This document shows, piece by piece, positions 1 to 28,247 of a DNA stretch of 64,000 nucleotides (positions within the stretch are counted from its first letter, which is position 1; each line of letters opens with the position of its first letter). The DNA lies in NCBI RefSeq assembly GCF_949628215.1, contig NC_134277.1:31137058-31201057 (forward strand), in the 5' to 3' direction. The position numbers and the translations under genes are program-made. The notes below the pieces were generated by a model that did not search any database, was not told the DNA's origin, and saw only the letters and a list, made by a program, of their open reading frames with translations. The stretch is from Phalacrocorax aristotelis. Taxonomy: Eukaryota; Chordata; Aves; Suliformes; Phalacrocoracidae.

Positions 1-2632
1 GTGGGTGTACAGAAGGTCTCATAGGATGCTGCAGGAATCACTAGAACTCATCAACTGCAAAGACAAGGCAGAAACTTCCTGTGCAAGCACGTCAAAGGTA
101 TTTAATCTACCTAGTTTCACCTCCGTGTTTGCACTTTAGGTGAGGTACTGACTGGCAGGTTTCAATAAGCAGTGCTGCCTTGGAAATTTAAAAAATAAAC
201 TGACTACCATGGACAAATTGCTGCTGTTGCTGCTCGGTAACTGACTGGTTTTCACAGGTAAACAGCTGAATAGAGTTACTCATTCAGCTGAATCTTAGGC
301 CTGAATGTTCAAATTGTGTTGCAGGAAGTTTTTAATCTGCATGGGACCAATCCAAAAATAGGTCTTAGCAATGCTTGTGTCAGTTTGGTCGCTTTAGAGT
401 GACCGCATTAGGGTTAGAGCTAACTACACTTCTTTTTGTTCCTTTAACCAAAAGGAACACTAAATATATGGTTTCAAAGCTAACATGGGAGCAAAATCTT
501 CTATGGGCAGTTGTTAGCCCTGTCAGAAACCCCCTTGGGCCGACCGCACCGACACTGACACTTGTCCTTCTGACTGCTTGCATTGGGAAGCAGAGATCTC
601 ACAGCACCCTGTTTGTATACCCAAGAGATAAACTGATATTGCTGGGGTCTGAGAGAGCAGCCACAGTAACAGGTAGCCATGCTCCAGATGGACAATTTTC
701 TAATTGTAGTTGGAACCTCTGCTCCAATTCTAAAGAGAGGACCAAATCAGGGAAGCTAAATTTAAAAAATAATTTTCCATAACCCATTATTCAGCATTGT
801 GGGAAATGCTGAGTGGGATCAGTGAATGACTGAGGTACCCTGTTCCCTTTCTCCAGTGAAGTTATTGTCCACTGTTTGGCAAGCGAGCATGTAAGCGATG
901 CCTCGGCTTTCAGAGTAATGGTAGATTGGAGAAACAAGGTATCTTGCCTGGTTTTGTGAAGTTTTCTAGTTGTTTGGGAAGATGAAGCTAATTGCAGTAA
1001 TGCAGGAGACAGAAATTCAGTTCTGAGTCACCCAAGGGGAAAATGCAAAGCATCCAACCCTCCATGTGTAGTGCACCAACACCTTGATCTGGTATCATAC
1101 CTCTAGAGATAAAGCAGAAGAGGAAGATAAAGTCTTAGTCTATTTGTTTTTATTGTATTTGTGTAATTTGAAATATTTAGATACCCTAAAAGATTTGTAG
1201 ATTGACAGTACTATTCTGACTCCAGACTCATCTCCCCATGGTTGATTTTGAGTATCTCAGGCAGCTGTGCAGTCTGTCTGCAGGGTATAAGATCCAATGA
1301 CAACCTAAGATAAACTGGGTTTTAACTAAACTAATTATTGAGCCTGCATCTGTCCCTTCTACTTAATCGTGAAGTGTTCAGCTAACGCTTTTCAGGAAGG
1401 TTCTTCTTGTCTATGCAGACGAAACAGTCTGACTCTTAGGACTGTTTCATTGCTTCCCCACAAATGACTCCCTTAAAACTTCATCTCTTGGTAGCCTGTG
1501 ATTGCCGCAGTTTTTACGGTGAGGCTTTTGGCTTTTGTTTCATTTCTGTAAAGATTTTTGATGTCATGGCTGAAACAATGAAACCTGAGACACATGACTG
1601 CTGAGGTCTAAAACCGCAAGAAACTGAAGTATCATGTTAGTACACATCTTTGAAATTACTCTTCTGCTTTTAAGCAAAAAATGCCACGACTTTTGTTTGC
1701 TCAGCATTTGTAGCTGTCGTGTGCCTGGGTTTGTTAGCATTCTAGTGGCCTTACAACAGGTGAATGCAAATTCACTTATCATAAAATACTTGTGTAAATA
1801 TTCACTTAGTTTAAATACTGAGCAACAGAGGGAACCTCTTCCTCCTTCGCAATGACACAGCCTTTCTCCTCCGTCCTTTTTCTTTCAAGCTCCTAAGAAA
1901 TGCTTAATACCGAGAATTCCTGAATGCCATTGTGTTCAGTGATGATTGTTTTTGCCTGTGGTGTAAATAGACACTACGCACGGAGGACTGGGAATGGTTT
2001 TATCACATTCCAGCCAGTCACACCTTTCCACCTCTGTCACTGGAAAGAGACCGGTAGCAGTACACAGTGCAAACTCAAGCACGTGGATAAAATCTCAAGA
2101 GCACAGAAAATAAGGAGAGCCCATCCCAAATGAAAGTTACTGAGGCTGCTTCTCTAGAGACCCAAATAATGCAAATCACCACAATGTCAAGCTCCAGTAA
2201 ACCTTAAATTAGCTGGATAAGTGTCTGGGCACGTGGACAGGAGAGAAGGACCACTCTCTCCTTTCTTTTTCAATTCAAGCCCCTAAAAATTAATACAACA
2301 AGGATAATTTCCAAGGGAAGCACAGAGCACAGTGAGGTAGCTGGGGAAAATGAAGGCTTGCTCTGACTTGTGACTAGCATAAATGGGTTTGACAGTGCAA
2401 GGGCATGCTTCTCTGAAGGAGCTAGGCACGTTCCTGCGGTCTCTGGTCCTGTCACATGGATCGTTGCATAAGGCTTGAAGAGCAGCGCATGCCCCACCAG
2501 ATTCATCCCTGCTCCCTTCCCAGAGCCAGCAAGAGTAGGATCTGCCTTCACAACTCCGTAAAAGCAAAAATTGCTATTGCTGCTCTCGTAACATTTGCAT
2601 TTCTTCTCATTCCCGTGGTTTTGGTTGTATTA

Positions 2633-2640
2633 TGACGTCA
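2633..2640. promoter_or_regulatory. Perfect CRE palindrome TGACGTCA, candidate CREB/ATF site
   Basis: The 8-bp palindrome is the consensus CRE for CREB/ATF factors and contains a CpG, which is usually depleted in intronic bird DNA. It lies in presumed SCIN intron, just before a G- and GA-rich stretch (about 2690-2730). One 8-mer is weak evidence on its own. Confidence 0.3.
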
Positions 2641-4534
2641 AGTCATGCTAAGGAGAGGGTTATTTGTTTTGTATACAGAGGAGTGGAGGACAGTGGGGGT
2701 GAGGGCGACGCAGCAGGAGGAGGAGGAGAGGTAATCAAATTCCAGGCATTTGTTAGGGATTAAACAATTGTTTAATCATGTAGATTGTACACAGTTTTAT
2801 TCTGCTTTTACATGTTTTCTTACAGTTTTACATGTTATGAATTCATATGCTGTGAATTGCGTGTAACTCTTATGGTCCAGCCTGACCTGTTCACTAGCAA
2901 GAAAATGCCCAATAAGAAAATATACTAATAAGCCACATTAGGCCACAATATGCATAGCTTTGGGAATATGTAAGCCAAGGTAGTATCTTTTATTATCTAA
3001 ATTGAGACAGTTGCAGAAAATGGACAAGCTTCCAGGGAGTTTTGTGAAATAAATACTAGAAATGGATTTCAGTCCCAGGGCAGAGGCAGTATTTAACAGT
3101 CACATAAAAAGAAAAATGAATGCACTGAGAGGGATGAGGGCAATGGAAATTGTACCAGTTCCCAACGCAAAGTATCAACTATGCAGTCAGACACGCACAG
3201 AGAAGGTAACTATATTTTCATGAGAACACAAAGACTTAAGAAAGTTAATGGGCAGAAAATAGCAAAACTATTAGCTGTAATTACTAGGTGTAGTTGCATA
3301 AGATATTCAGATGAACAGACAGCTTTCTCAGGCTGCATTGAAACTATGGGTCAAATTTACCCCTGAGGAAAATAAATACACTTCTTCACTGGAATGGTTT
3401 TGGATATATGCAGGTGTTGGCAAGAACGCAATCTGGGTCTTTACATTTTCAACAGTAAGAGTTTGTAGGATATGAACTCAAAATAGTCCAGGGGGAAAAA
3501 TACAACACGTGCTTATGTGCATTTCACAGCAACATCTGTCCAATCTGAGGAGTGGAAGTTTATTAATCATTACACTGTTTAATTAAAATTCTTGATGGGC
3601 TATGAATGTGGATACAAAGTACAAACCCCTTGCTCTGCAGGGAGCTGGTTTCAAGCTGTCAAAACCAGGCGTCCTGTTTTCTTTCTAATCACTGACTGTA
3701 TCTCCTTCATTAAGGACCGTCCTTTTTCTTGATGCAAACTTCCATTTAAAGGACTTAATTATGTGACCTGTACCCAGAGAAAAAACACATGGCTTGGATT
3801 TCAGTATAGCTTAGCTGCTTTACACCAGCTGAGCATTTGGCCCAGTGTTTTCCCCAGGCCCAGGTAGAAAATCAGCAGGGATTTGCCCAAGAATGGCAGA
3901 GGGTAGTAGGAGGACTCTTCAGCAATGTTGCGAGTTACCCATAATGTTCTTCAGGCTGCAGTTTTCAATCTTGGCTGCCTGAAGCCAGGTACTTAAATGA
4001 CAGTGAACTGAACAGGAGCTGCAGGTGCCAAGTACATCTTAAACTCAGGCTTTTAATTAAGTCTCCACATACAAATTTCAGCACCTGCATTAGAGATTTA
4101 TTTTGGAAGATGTTCAGATATATTGTACTGCATGGCATGAACTAAATAATTTATGAACAGCTCTAATATTAGATGGTTGAAAACCCAATTTCTTATGCTA
4201 GGAAAGATGCTTCTATACTAGATATTTTAGTGAATTTCTAAAAACGTAATGAATTTCTGGAAGTGCTTGCAATTAAATCATAACATGTCTCGTTTGCATT
4301 CTTGTGAGTGAGAAAACCACATATTTTTGTTCTGTTTTCTTCTTCAGCTGTAGTGCTTGCAGGGTTACCACGTGAGTCAATTATAATCATATAATTACAT
4401 GTTAGAACATTAATGGAGTTTGTAATGGCTTTTTTCTTTTCTGTGCTAGACTATCAAGAAATCTATTGATGAAAAACCACTATAATTTTCAGTTATTAAA
4501 TGAGCATAATTAAGAAGACAAGGCCAGAGGAAAG

Positions 4535-4583
4535 AGTTGTTAGCAGTTATCTCCACATGGAGTTGTTAGCAGTTATTTCCATG
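4535..4583. repeat. 26-bp direct tandem duplication, two copies
   Basis: Positions 4535-4560 and 4561-4583 begin with the same 16 bases (AGTTGTTAGCAGTTAT) and continue TCCA-CATGG versus TCCATG, so the second copy is slightly shorter. The copies abut exactly, as expected from a local slippage or repair duplication. Confidence 0.8.
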
Positions 4584-7500
4584 TACTTTCTAGCAACAGG
4601 GGCATTTCATGGAGAAGAACTGAAAGGCAGAGTTTCCTTGTTGTATAAAAATCTCAGAGACATGCTGTTCCTGGAATCCTACATCTCCCCAAGACAAATA
4701 CACCTTGAAAAGAATTCCCCCTCCCCCCTTTTTTTTTTTTCACCAGGTCTGCCTCATCCCAACCCCTGTACAGAGCAACTCTCAAGGGATCTCTCCTCAA
4801 GGTTGCCTTTGACTTTTCTTTAGTGAAAGTTCTGCAGCGCAGGAAGGGCTCGGGGAGGAAAACTTTGTAGGTTATTTTCAGAGGAGTTTGCATATGCAGA
4901 GATTACTGTTTCCTATCCAGGCCACGTAACACTGGACTAAAAGACCTCTCACATCTGGGCAAGGGTGAAGAACAGCTACATAGAAGAAACTGTTCTATGT
5001 GTTGTGGGATCAGTTCAGTATTTCCAGCACCACCGAGCGTGTAATGCTGAAGAAATATGTAAATATAATTACTGTATTTACAGCAAAGCAGGTTATAAGG
5101 GCCAGGTCTTTTGCTTACATAACTGCCTGTGACTTTGATACTATCTGGCTTTGCTTGTAAAATAAGAGGTAGATAAAATTACATAAGATGGATTTAAATA
5201 TTGCAGTAATCAATGTTGCAACTTCTAATTTTTAAGAGCTGTAAATCATAGTCCCTTTGTTGAACATTTTGGCTCCTTTACACAAAATTTGAGGAGATAC
5301 ATAGGAACTTAAAAACAGAAATCAGTTAGTGGAGGGCACCTAAAATAGCAGGACGAAATGATTTTCAAAGAGCTAAGCAGGATGTACCTCTTATACAACC
5401 AGGAGAAAGAAACATTCTTGCTCTGTCTCTTTTTCTGTCCTAATAAATATTTATTTCAAGATTCAGCTGGAGGCATTAGGGAAAAATCTATCAAAATACT
5501 CTCTGACTTGCTTTCTTAGACATTAGAGTCCAAATCTATGCTCTGTCTTGGATGCCAGAGTTTGGATGTCATACCAGAGAGGGTCCCCTGGCATACCTGA
5601 TCTATTGGGCTGTATGGACTGGAAATTCTGAGCCAGTGGTGCACTGGGAGAATGCTTCAGTGCCCTGGGTACCTTTTTCCACTTTCCCATCTCATGGACT
5701 GAATGCGGAAACACCTTGCTACAGCTCCCTCTGCTTGCCCCAGCGCTGCTATGTATCACGGCTGCCTGCCTCTCCCTCCAGCCACTATAGGTCCCCAGGG
5801 AACACTGGTTTTCTAGTGGTTTCACTGGCTGCCCATCACCTGTGGCTGCCTCAAGCTCATTCCCTGCCGCTTCAAGCTTCACAGAATATTTGCAATACTC
5901 CTCTTTTTACCCCAATATTGATATGGTCTAGCCTGCCACAGCTTCAGGACCAGCCTGTGTGGTGGCACTGCAAATGCTCTGCTGCAAAAGTGGAGGTGTT
6001 TTAAGGAACAAAAACCTGGGAGTTTTGTGGGTTTTAGCAGATACATATTCTTTGGACTGAGGCTCCCTGTTGGCATTAATTACTGATTTATTTCCATTAT
6101 TTTCCAACACTTAAGCATGCACTGTGATGCAGCACACAAGTTTTTTTATCCACAAGGCTTTCAAACCAAGACCTGCAAAGCTACAAAGACTTCAGTATGT
6201 GCCTAACTTTATGTCTCAATAAAGCAGATAAAACAGGCATCTCAGGCACATGTGCAAGGGTCTGCAGGATTTGGGTCTCATTTCTAATGCTTCTGCTGGT
6301 ATCAGAGGAGGATGTAATAAAGGAATAAGATTAAAAAATTGGGTAGAAAGGATGAATATAAATGTAGAAATAATATAGGCGTGATTACTTATTGTATTTT
6401 TAATTGTGCTGCAGGTAGGCAGGTTGCTGAACAGCTCAATTCTCAATATTCAGCAGTAGTAATGGTTACAAAAAGCCTGCTGTGTTTGCACAGTTACTGC
6501 CATCAACCCTCCTGGTTTCTTTAGTGTGGGATCACTGTTCATCTTGGAAGCATCCTAAAAGCCAGACATTTGAAGATAACTAATAGGCTGGGGGTTTCCT
6601 CAACACCTTTTGTGCATACTCGATCTCAGTGTAAATAGCTAGCTTAGATACTGCCAGCTGTGCAGTCCCAGCAGGACAGAAGGTATCTTCTTTTACCTTG
6701 GAGGCAAACTATTGAAAAACATTGAATTTGTACTCTTGGGACTGATCTACATACTTTTTTTTGTGAACATGTTATCTGTGGCCTGTTTCACAGAGAGGAA
6801 AATTAATGTTAGAATATTATTATCATACCAGTTAAAGGCTTTATATTCAAATTATCCCAGACAGGTATGCAAAGTTGCAAATATTGTATGAAAAAACGCC
6901 AAAGCCTAATGCCCTTTTTTTAGTAAGTTAAGCATAGAGCTATGAATAAAATTACGTTTTGCATTTGAAATTCCTGAGACGACAGAAACTGGCTAAAAAT
7001 GTGGGCCATAATTTATGCATCAAAAGTGCCATGAGCAACTGATGCATTTTGCTATTTTATAGCAAGCCGAATGCGCACAGATCAGGTTTAGACCTTAGTA
7101 CCGGAAAGTCCTTTTGATAAATTACATGGTAAAACCAAAACAAATTAACAACGTGCCAGAACTGTTTGTTAGGGTAAAACATCCTCGTGCCTGCTTCTCA
7201 CTACATTATGGCTGTCTCCACCTTATTTTCAGTCTCTGTTCAGGCAGGTGGGAGGTCGTCTGCTCAAGGTGAGCGTGTAGTGACGTCTGTTGTTGCTGGA
7301 ATTGCTAGTGAGAGGCATCTTTAGGCAGAAGTCCTGCTAGCAACCTGGAAGCAGTTTTGTGAAAGAATTTTTATTTTTTTTTGCCTGTTGGGAGTGTAAT
7401 TTTTTGTAAGACTCTGAACGTTTGCTCAGATTGATGGAAAGAGTTCTAGGTTACAATGGCCAGTGAAATAAGCATACTCAGCTATTCATAGTCTGACCAA

Positions 7501-9894
7501 TGTCAAAAGTTGTTTTTGTCTGGACCAGAATTTCCTCTGCCGTGGTTGTGCTCTGTCGGGAGAACCAGTAAGCCAAAATGATTAGAAGTGAAACTGTGGC
7601 TGGTTACTTCAGCAGTGAAGCCCTGAAGCTACCTTTGCCTGATGATCCTCTGGGCGTATGTCTGCACTGGTACCCAGGGTCGGCCAGGTGGTTACTAGCC
7701 TGCAACATGTTCATCCTTTTCTCTCTCTGCCGGATTTTTTCCTTTTACTGGCTACCAGAGTGATATTTGAAGCAATATTTATTTGAGAGACACATTCCTT
7801 GTAATGTTTTTCTCTGCTTTGAAGGTTAATAAAATCTAAGCCTTTACCAATGAATTCACGCTGTGCCTGTAGTTCAGACCTATTGTCTTGCACGGAGGAT
7901 TTATTCTCTGTCACAGCCTACACATGTACCTTGAGTTTGCGGGAGCAGGATATACTTGCTATGTCAGAGAGTGCAAGAAAGTAAATGATGAGCTACTAAT
8001 CCTGATTGTTTTCCATAAGTATTTAGTAATAAAATGTCAGGCCCACAAGACAGCTTAAAGGTATGTGAATGTCTTGCTTTTCTTTCTATTGCTCTTAGCA
8101 TAAAAAGAAGGGAATTTGAGTGGTTTTGAGACCTGACGCTTGGGATCACAGCCACAACAAATAGTTCAGTTTCAGACCCAGAAACCTAACCCAAACTGTG
8201 TATAGTAAGAAGAAACACAAACACGGTGCTAGTGTACACATGTTAAACTGTACAAAACTGGTTTTCTGTCTTAATTAACCTTCACCTTACGTGTTCTTCA
8301 AGTATTGTTTTCCTAGTTGGATTTTCAGCCTCACTGAACTCTTCAAGCTTCTTGCTTCCATTCATCAATATCAACTATTTTATGATACAGAGCTGGTTTC
8401 TCTAGTTAGGAAGACAATGTTTGCTGAATTTCTTTTGATGAGTTTATTTTAAATTATTTACTTTGTCACATTCAGACAGATTAGAAACCTTTTGTCTCTG
8501 ATATCTTCTATTCTTTTTTAAGGGCAACAGAGCAGAATTTCACTTGTCAGTAAAAGGTTTGGCTCTTTATTTTGCACTTCTCTGAGGGGGTGCAGATATT
8601 TACAGAAAAGAGCTTGTGCACATGAGGGTATGAACAGGGATTATGGTTTTGCAGGCAGGGTAAGCTACATTGTGTTTACCACAAGATAATGGTGAACTTG
8701 CGCAGTTGTAGAGGAACTGATGTTCTGTTGGTTTCTACTACGATATTCTTGCGCTAACCTAAGAGTGTCAACACAAAGGTTTAACAGAACTTAAAAAACC
8801 CAAAACTTTTAAAATTAATGCAGCTTGACTTCCTGTTATACCACCCATAGACAAGATCTAAAGGTGTGGAGTTAATGAATATTTTCACTAAAACAATGCT
8901 AACTCAGCAGTGCGATGCTGTCATTGAGAGATAAGCCAGCATTAGGCTATAGCCATGTAAAGCAAGGTAGGCTCTGCTGTAGCCAGCTATGGGCACATCT
9001 GAGATAGATGTGAAGCAGCCTAGGCCTCAAGTGGTTAAACAACCTCATGTATATTGTGTGGTTAGACTGTGCACACCAGCGGTCACTGCAGAATAGTGGC
9101 ACTACGTCTGAGTGCACCTTCACTGAGGCCAGAGTTGCTCATGGTTTTCTCCAGGACTCTGATAAACCTGCACACAGGAAGCAATGGTGGGGAGACAATA
9201 AGCATCATTCTGTGGCAGAGCAACAGAGAGTGAGGGGTGGTTTGATGCCTTAATCTGGCAAAGGCAGGTTAGGTGAAGGGATATGAAGAGTCTCTGTGGT
9301 CTTGAAATCAGTAGCTGCAAAGAAAGAAGAAGTTGGGCCATGGGTATGCTTTCAGGGCCACTAATTATTCTTTAGATTATTTCCACTGCAGTAAAGCATA
9401 ATAATAGTAATGATTTTAAAAGTGGCTTCAAAACCTGTGTGTGCACCTGTGTATTTATCAGAGGCATGGTCTGAACTTGCCAATACGGTTGGACATCCGG
9501 GGAAAGGTATGGCTAGGCTCTTTTGCATTCCCAAGAGAGCATTGCTATTTTGAGGTGTGTAGGGTGAGTTTGTGGGTTTGAATTCTTGGCAGGTTTGTGA
9601 GTCAGGGTCCTGAAGCTCAGAGAAGCCCAGAAGAGCCAGCCTAGCGCTGTCAGTACACTGGATCATAAGATGTTAAGACCCAGTGGAGCAGCCTGACTGT
9701 CTCTACAGAGAGAATTATATGAGCAAGGTCCTGTGTATATAGCTACCACAGGATCTGTGTGAAACTAAGAGTATGTGTAGATAAGAATCAGAAGAGTCAA
9801 TGCCCTTTAAACTGTCAGTTGGTTTAAGTAATTTTATTGGGGAACCTTACTGAAAAGCTTTGGGAGCCTTTGACAGTAGTCTCAGCTGGCATGA

Positions 9895-10382
9895 TCTGAA
9901 GGATATTGAGTTGCTGGAGCGTGTCCAAAGAAGGGCAATGAAGCTGGTGAAGGGTCTGGAGAGCAGGTCTTATGAGGAGAGGTTGAGGGAACTGGGTTTT
10001 TTTAGTCTAGAGAAGAGGAGGCTGAGGGGAGACCTTATTGCTCCCTACAACTACCTGTAAGGAGGTTGTAGTGGGGTGCGTGTTGGTCTCTTTTCCCATG
10101 TCACTAGTGATAGAATGAGAGGAAACAGCTTCAAACTGCATCAGGGGAGGTTTAGATTGGGTATTAGGAAAAATTTCTTTACTGACAGAGTGGTCAGGCA
10201 CTGCAGCAGGCTGTCCAGAGAGGTGGTAGAGTCGCCACCACTGGAGGTATTTAAAAGATGTATGGACATGGCACTTTGGGACATGGTTTAGGAGACACGG
10301 TAGTGTTAGGTTGAAGGTTGGACTTGATGATCCTAGAGGTCTTTTCCAACCTTAATGATTCTATGATTCTATGGTTCTGTGG
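9895..10382 (+). mobile_element. CR1 LINE, 5'-truncated 3' end with broken ORF2 remnant
   Basis: CR1 is the dominant non-LTR retrotransposon of birds. The translated frame from about 9895 to 10291 carries the C-terminal end of the reverse-transcriptase ORF, with the hallmark strings [35 protein letters not shown] and EVFKR. The copy ends in the CR1-specific 3' tail, GATCCTAGAGGTCTTTTCCAACC then ATTCTATGATTCTATG near 10358-10380, with no poly(A), as expected. About 0.5 kb remains. The frame is continuous apart from one in-frame TAA at 10058-10060, so the coding part is dead and the 5' end is missing. The insertion lies sense to SCIN within presumed intron. Confidence 0.93.
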
Positions 10383-13300
10383 TCTTCTTTCTGATGCATC
10401 ACATGACAATTATCTGTATAAAGGTGAGGTGTCCTGGAGAGCCCCAACTCAGCCAGCCACATGCTTAGGTAACGATACCACCCAATTCCAGCATAGCAGT
10501 TAGCTGTTGTTCAAGACACACTTCATAATCTTATTGATGAAGTTATCAGTTACGATAACATCCAGGCATATGTGTGGCTGCGTGTGGACTCAGCTGTAGC
10601 ACTGGAGTTTACCTTAGAAGGAGGAAAGACAACTTCTCTGGAAGGGATTTCTTTGGGACAGAACATTTTTTTTCAGCATAAATTGCTTTCTGTTTATGCA
10701 CAGAATTTTTCCTTCCGTGATCTCTCTCATCCTCCAATCTATATGACAACTGGCTGAAATTAATGCATGTTGGCAATGATGTAAGTTGTTCCTAGCAATA
10801 CAAAAGAGTACTGACTGTATGTATTTCATACTGTATCACTTCTTACATTGAGTATACATAGTGCACACTGCATCTCTTCACAACTGGTGTCTTCACATGC
10901 CTTAGGTCATTTTAGCCTAGTATCATCTTCTGGTTTTGATACCAACACACAGAGGTTACATACCCATTAGTGATTCAGCTCAAGGCTTCTTTTAACAGCT
11001 GTGTTGGCTGCACAGCCCTCCTCACAAGTCCTGGGTTTTCTTAGCTGGTGGGAGGAGAAGCACATCTTGTCCCTTCTTAACAAGGGCCACCAAAATGCCA
11101 GGATCTACAAGCAACTGTGATTTCAAATGCAGGAGAAGCGAGAACCCTCAAGACCCTTCTCCATTTATTTTTGGGCTCCTCTGAGAAACTGCAGAAGAAC
11201 TGCAAAAATCAGTAATGTTCCTTTTCTGCTCGTCTGTGCTGAAGCACAGGGCTAGCTTTAGCCAGAGAAGCTACTGTGTAAGGTGCTGTTTAGTGAATTG
11301 CAAATGGATTTCCCCAGAACCAGAATGTCTCTGCCCTTTCCAGGGCATTTCATCTCATACCTGTAACTGCACCTGCGCAAAGGAGGTTTTGACCCCTCTG
11401 TGTGCCCGTACTGATGAACTGAGATTTCCCAAGATAAGACTTAGGGAGTCTGACAGTAATTCTCTGTCTAGTTCAGGAAAGCATTTCTACATGCAGTTTT
11501 AAGACTCCAACAGGCCAGCAATCTAAACTGTGCTGGGGCCAATTTTAAAGCCCAGTTTTTAAACTATAGAGGTTGCTTTGTTTAATTGCCACCAGAGTGG
11601 AGCGCCTAGACTGTGCTATGAATAGAGAGGCTGCTTCTGTCAAGATGCTTTCACAAACACCAACAGGCACTATTTAGCATTGTTTGAAAATATTCAGAGT
11701 GGTACTTGCGCAGTTTTCAAAGACCCCTGGGCAAGCAGTTTATTTTATATCACTTTTAGCAACTTAAAACAAAGCTGCAAAATAATTGTGGTGCCACAGG
11801 TTTTCTATATGCATGGCAAGGGAAAATGGTGACTTTAACTGTACCAGGAATCACAATTTTTGTGTATTTTTGTTTTGTGTATTTTTTGCTGGAAATACCT
11901 AATGAAGCAGGTGAATATGGACTTCTGGAAGTGTTATTAATAAAACTTGTACCTTCTTAATTATTACTGAAAGTCAAATGTTGTAAAACCCTCAAACCTA
12001 TTCAGTGTCTGTTCAGGTAAAATACATTCCTGTTATTTGGCAATTTTTTGCCCCTTGCATTACAAAGACAACATTATTCTTGGTGCTCTATGGCTTGTGT
12101 GCAGGCTGCTGGTTAGTGTGAAAATCTAGGATGGGAAACATTTTCAGAAACCTTGTGTCGATATGCCACATATGCCCACTGTTTTTAGCCATTCACCAGC
12201 ATGGTGGCACTGTGCTATGAACATGTAGCCCTACTTGACCTATACATTAGTAAATCTGTAGCCATGTAGCATAAATTCAGGAAATGCTGACCAATAGCTA
12301 CTGAAGAGCTACTGGTAACGTCTTTCTTAAGCACTCAGGGCGTTACTTTCTTGCCTTCAACAAGTCACAAGTGAAATATTCTAGCTTAAACTGCAGCAAT
12401 CACACTTAACAAGGCGCTTTTTTTTTTTTTTAAAACCATATAACTGGCTTTACCAGGTCAGGAAGCTCCACAGATGGTAAATTTGTATTAAATATTTAAG
12501 CTATATTGTTTTTTTGCCAAATTCTTTGCAGCTGTATGCTTAGTCAGGCTTCCCTGTTATCAAATATTTACAGTATTATTGCATGTGACTCCATGTTATG
12601 TGCAAATGCACTGTGTCAATAGGAAGGCTGGGACTGCCCTAGTACTTGATGGTAATACTTAGTTACTCAGATGTATCAATTATTAGTACCTTCACTCTGG
12701 GATGTAATTTCATAGAAATCCACAATACTCTGTATGTAACATTTGGATCTGGTCATATATTAATCATTAAGTAAAGATGATTAAGAAAGAGTGACTAGGA
12801 TCTAATGATGACTACCTGACCATAACATGTTCTTGATGAACTTCTGTAAATTTCTTGTAGGGATAGTTGCTATACCATTACCCATGGTGTGAAACTACTC
12901 TGATGTAAAACAATCACAGTGTTAAAATTGGTATTCTGGTGGTGGAGCAAGAAAATTATTTCCTCACCCCATAAATTTTTTTCAAGACCTTAACTAAATT
13001 TTCCCCCTTAAAATGGGATTAAGAATCTGTAATTTTTAAGATTTTTGAACTCATAATCTGATATTTTATATTGTCAGTTGAAATATTTTAAAAGATAATT
13101 TCAACTCTTATATTTCACTTTGCTTGAATTTTAGCGCTGTTAAATGTTTTGAGAGTAATGTAATTCCAAAAATTCTAAGATGTGCTTGTGGACAGTTTAG
13201 AAGTTACTGGGAGGAAAAGGGGAAGACAGACGTATAAACACACACACGGAATACGATCACATAAACCTTTCTGTTCTGTGTATTTGTGTGTGTGTGTATC

Positions 13301-13593
13301 CTTTGAAGCTTTCCTCTACATAACATTTCCTGTCCTAGTTATAGACGACCGGCAAGTTGGCCTGCAGGGAAGACAGCATGAAGATCTAAAGCTGCTGGAG
13401 ATCTGACACAGTTATTTAAAATTGTCCACGTGTTTGTAAACAAGTCACCCATGAGTTTGGGTTTACATTGGATTATATGTAAAGATGATCACAATTAATC
13501 CATTACTGGGACAACACATTACAGCGTTTAGGTATTTATACTACAGCACCTACTCTCTCTCTGCATTGAATTTGTTATTCTCTTGTTGTACAG

Positions 13594-28247
<14,654 letters not shown>

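Larger units (their letters stand above)
1..13593 (+). other. Non-coding stretch, probably SCIN intron; no exon recognised
   Basis: No open frame here resembles gelsolin domains G1 or G2, so I read the whole stretch as intron belonging to SCIN, or as several introns with an exon I missed. ORFs here are short and unrecognised, the longest being 150 codons at 5552-6004. Recognisable items are the CR1 fragment at 9895-10382, a 26-bp tandem duplication at 4535-4583 and a perfect TGACGTCA at 2633. A missed exon would encode the end of G2, with a sequence like VVEEGSEP just before the 13594 exon. Confidence 0.6.

Noticed and set aside
5523..6004. Overlapping 150-codon plus and 119-codon minus ORFs
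   Set aside because: No recognisable domain, both strands open in the same place, and the region lies in presumed intron.
11110..11160. Possible SCIN exon around GAGAAGCGAGAACCCTCAAG
   Set aside because: It faintly resembles the GSEP-type end of G2, but the upstream codons do not match and the frame does not extend with a proper acceptor and donor.
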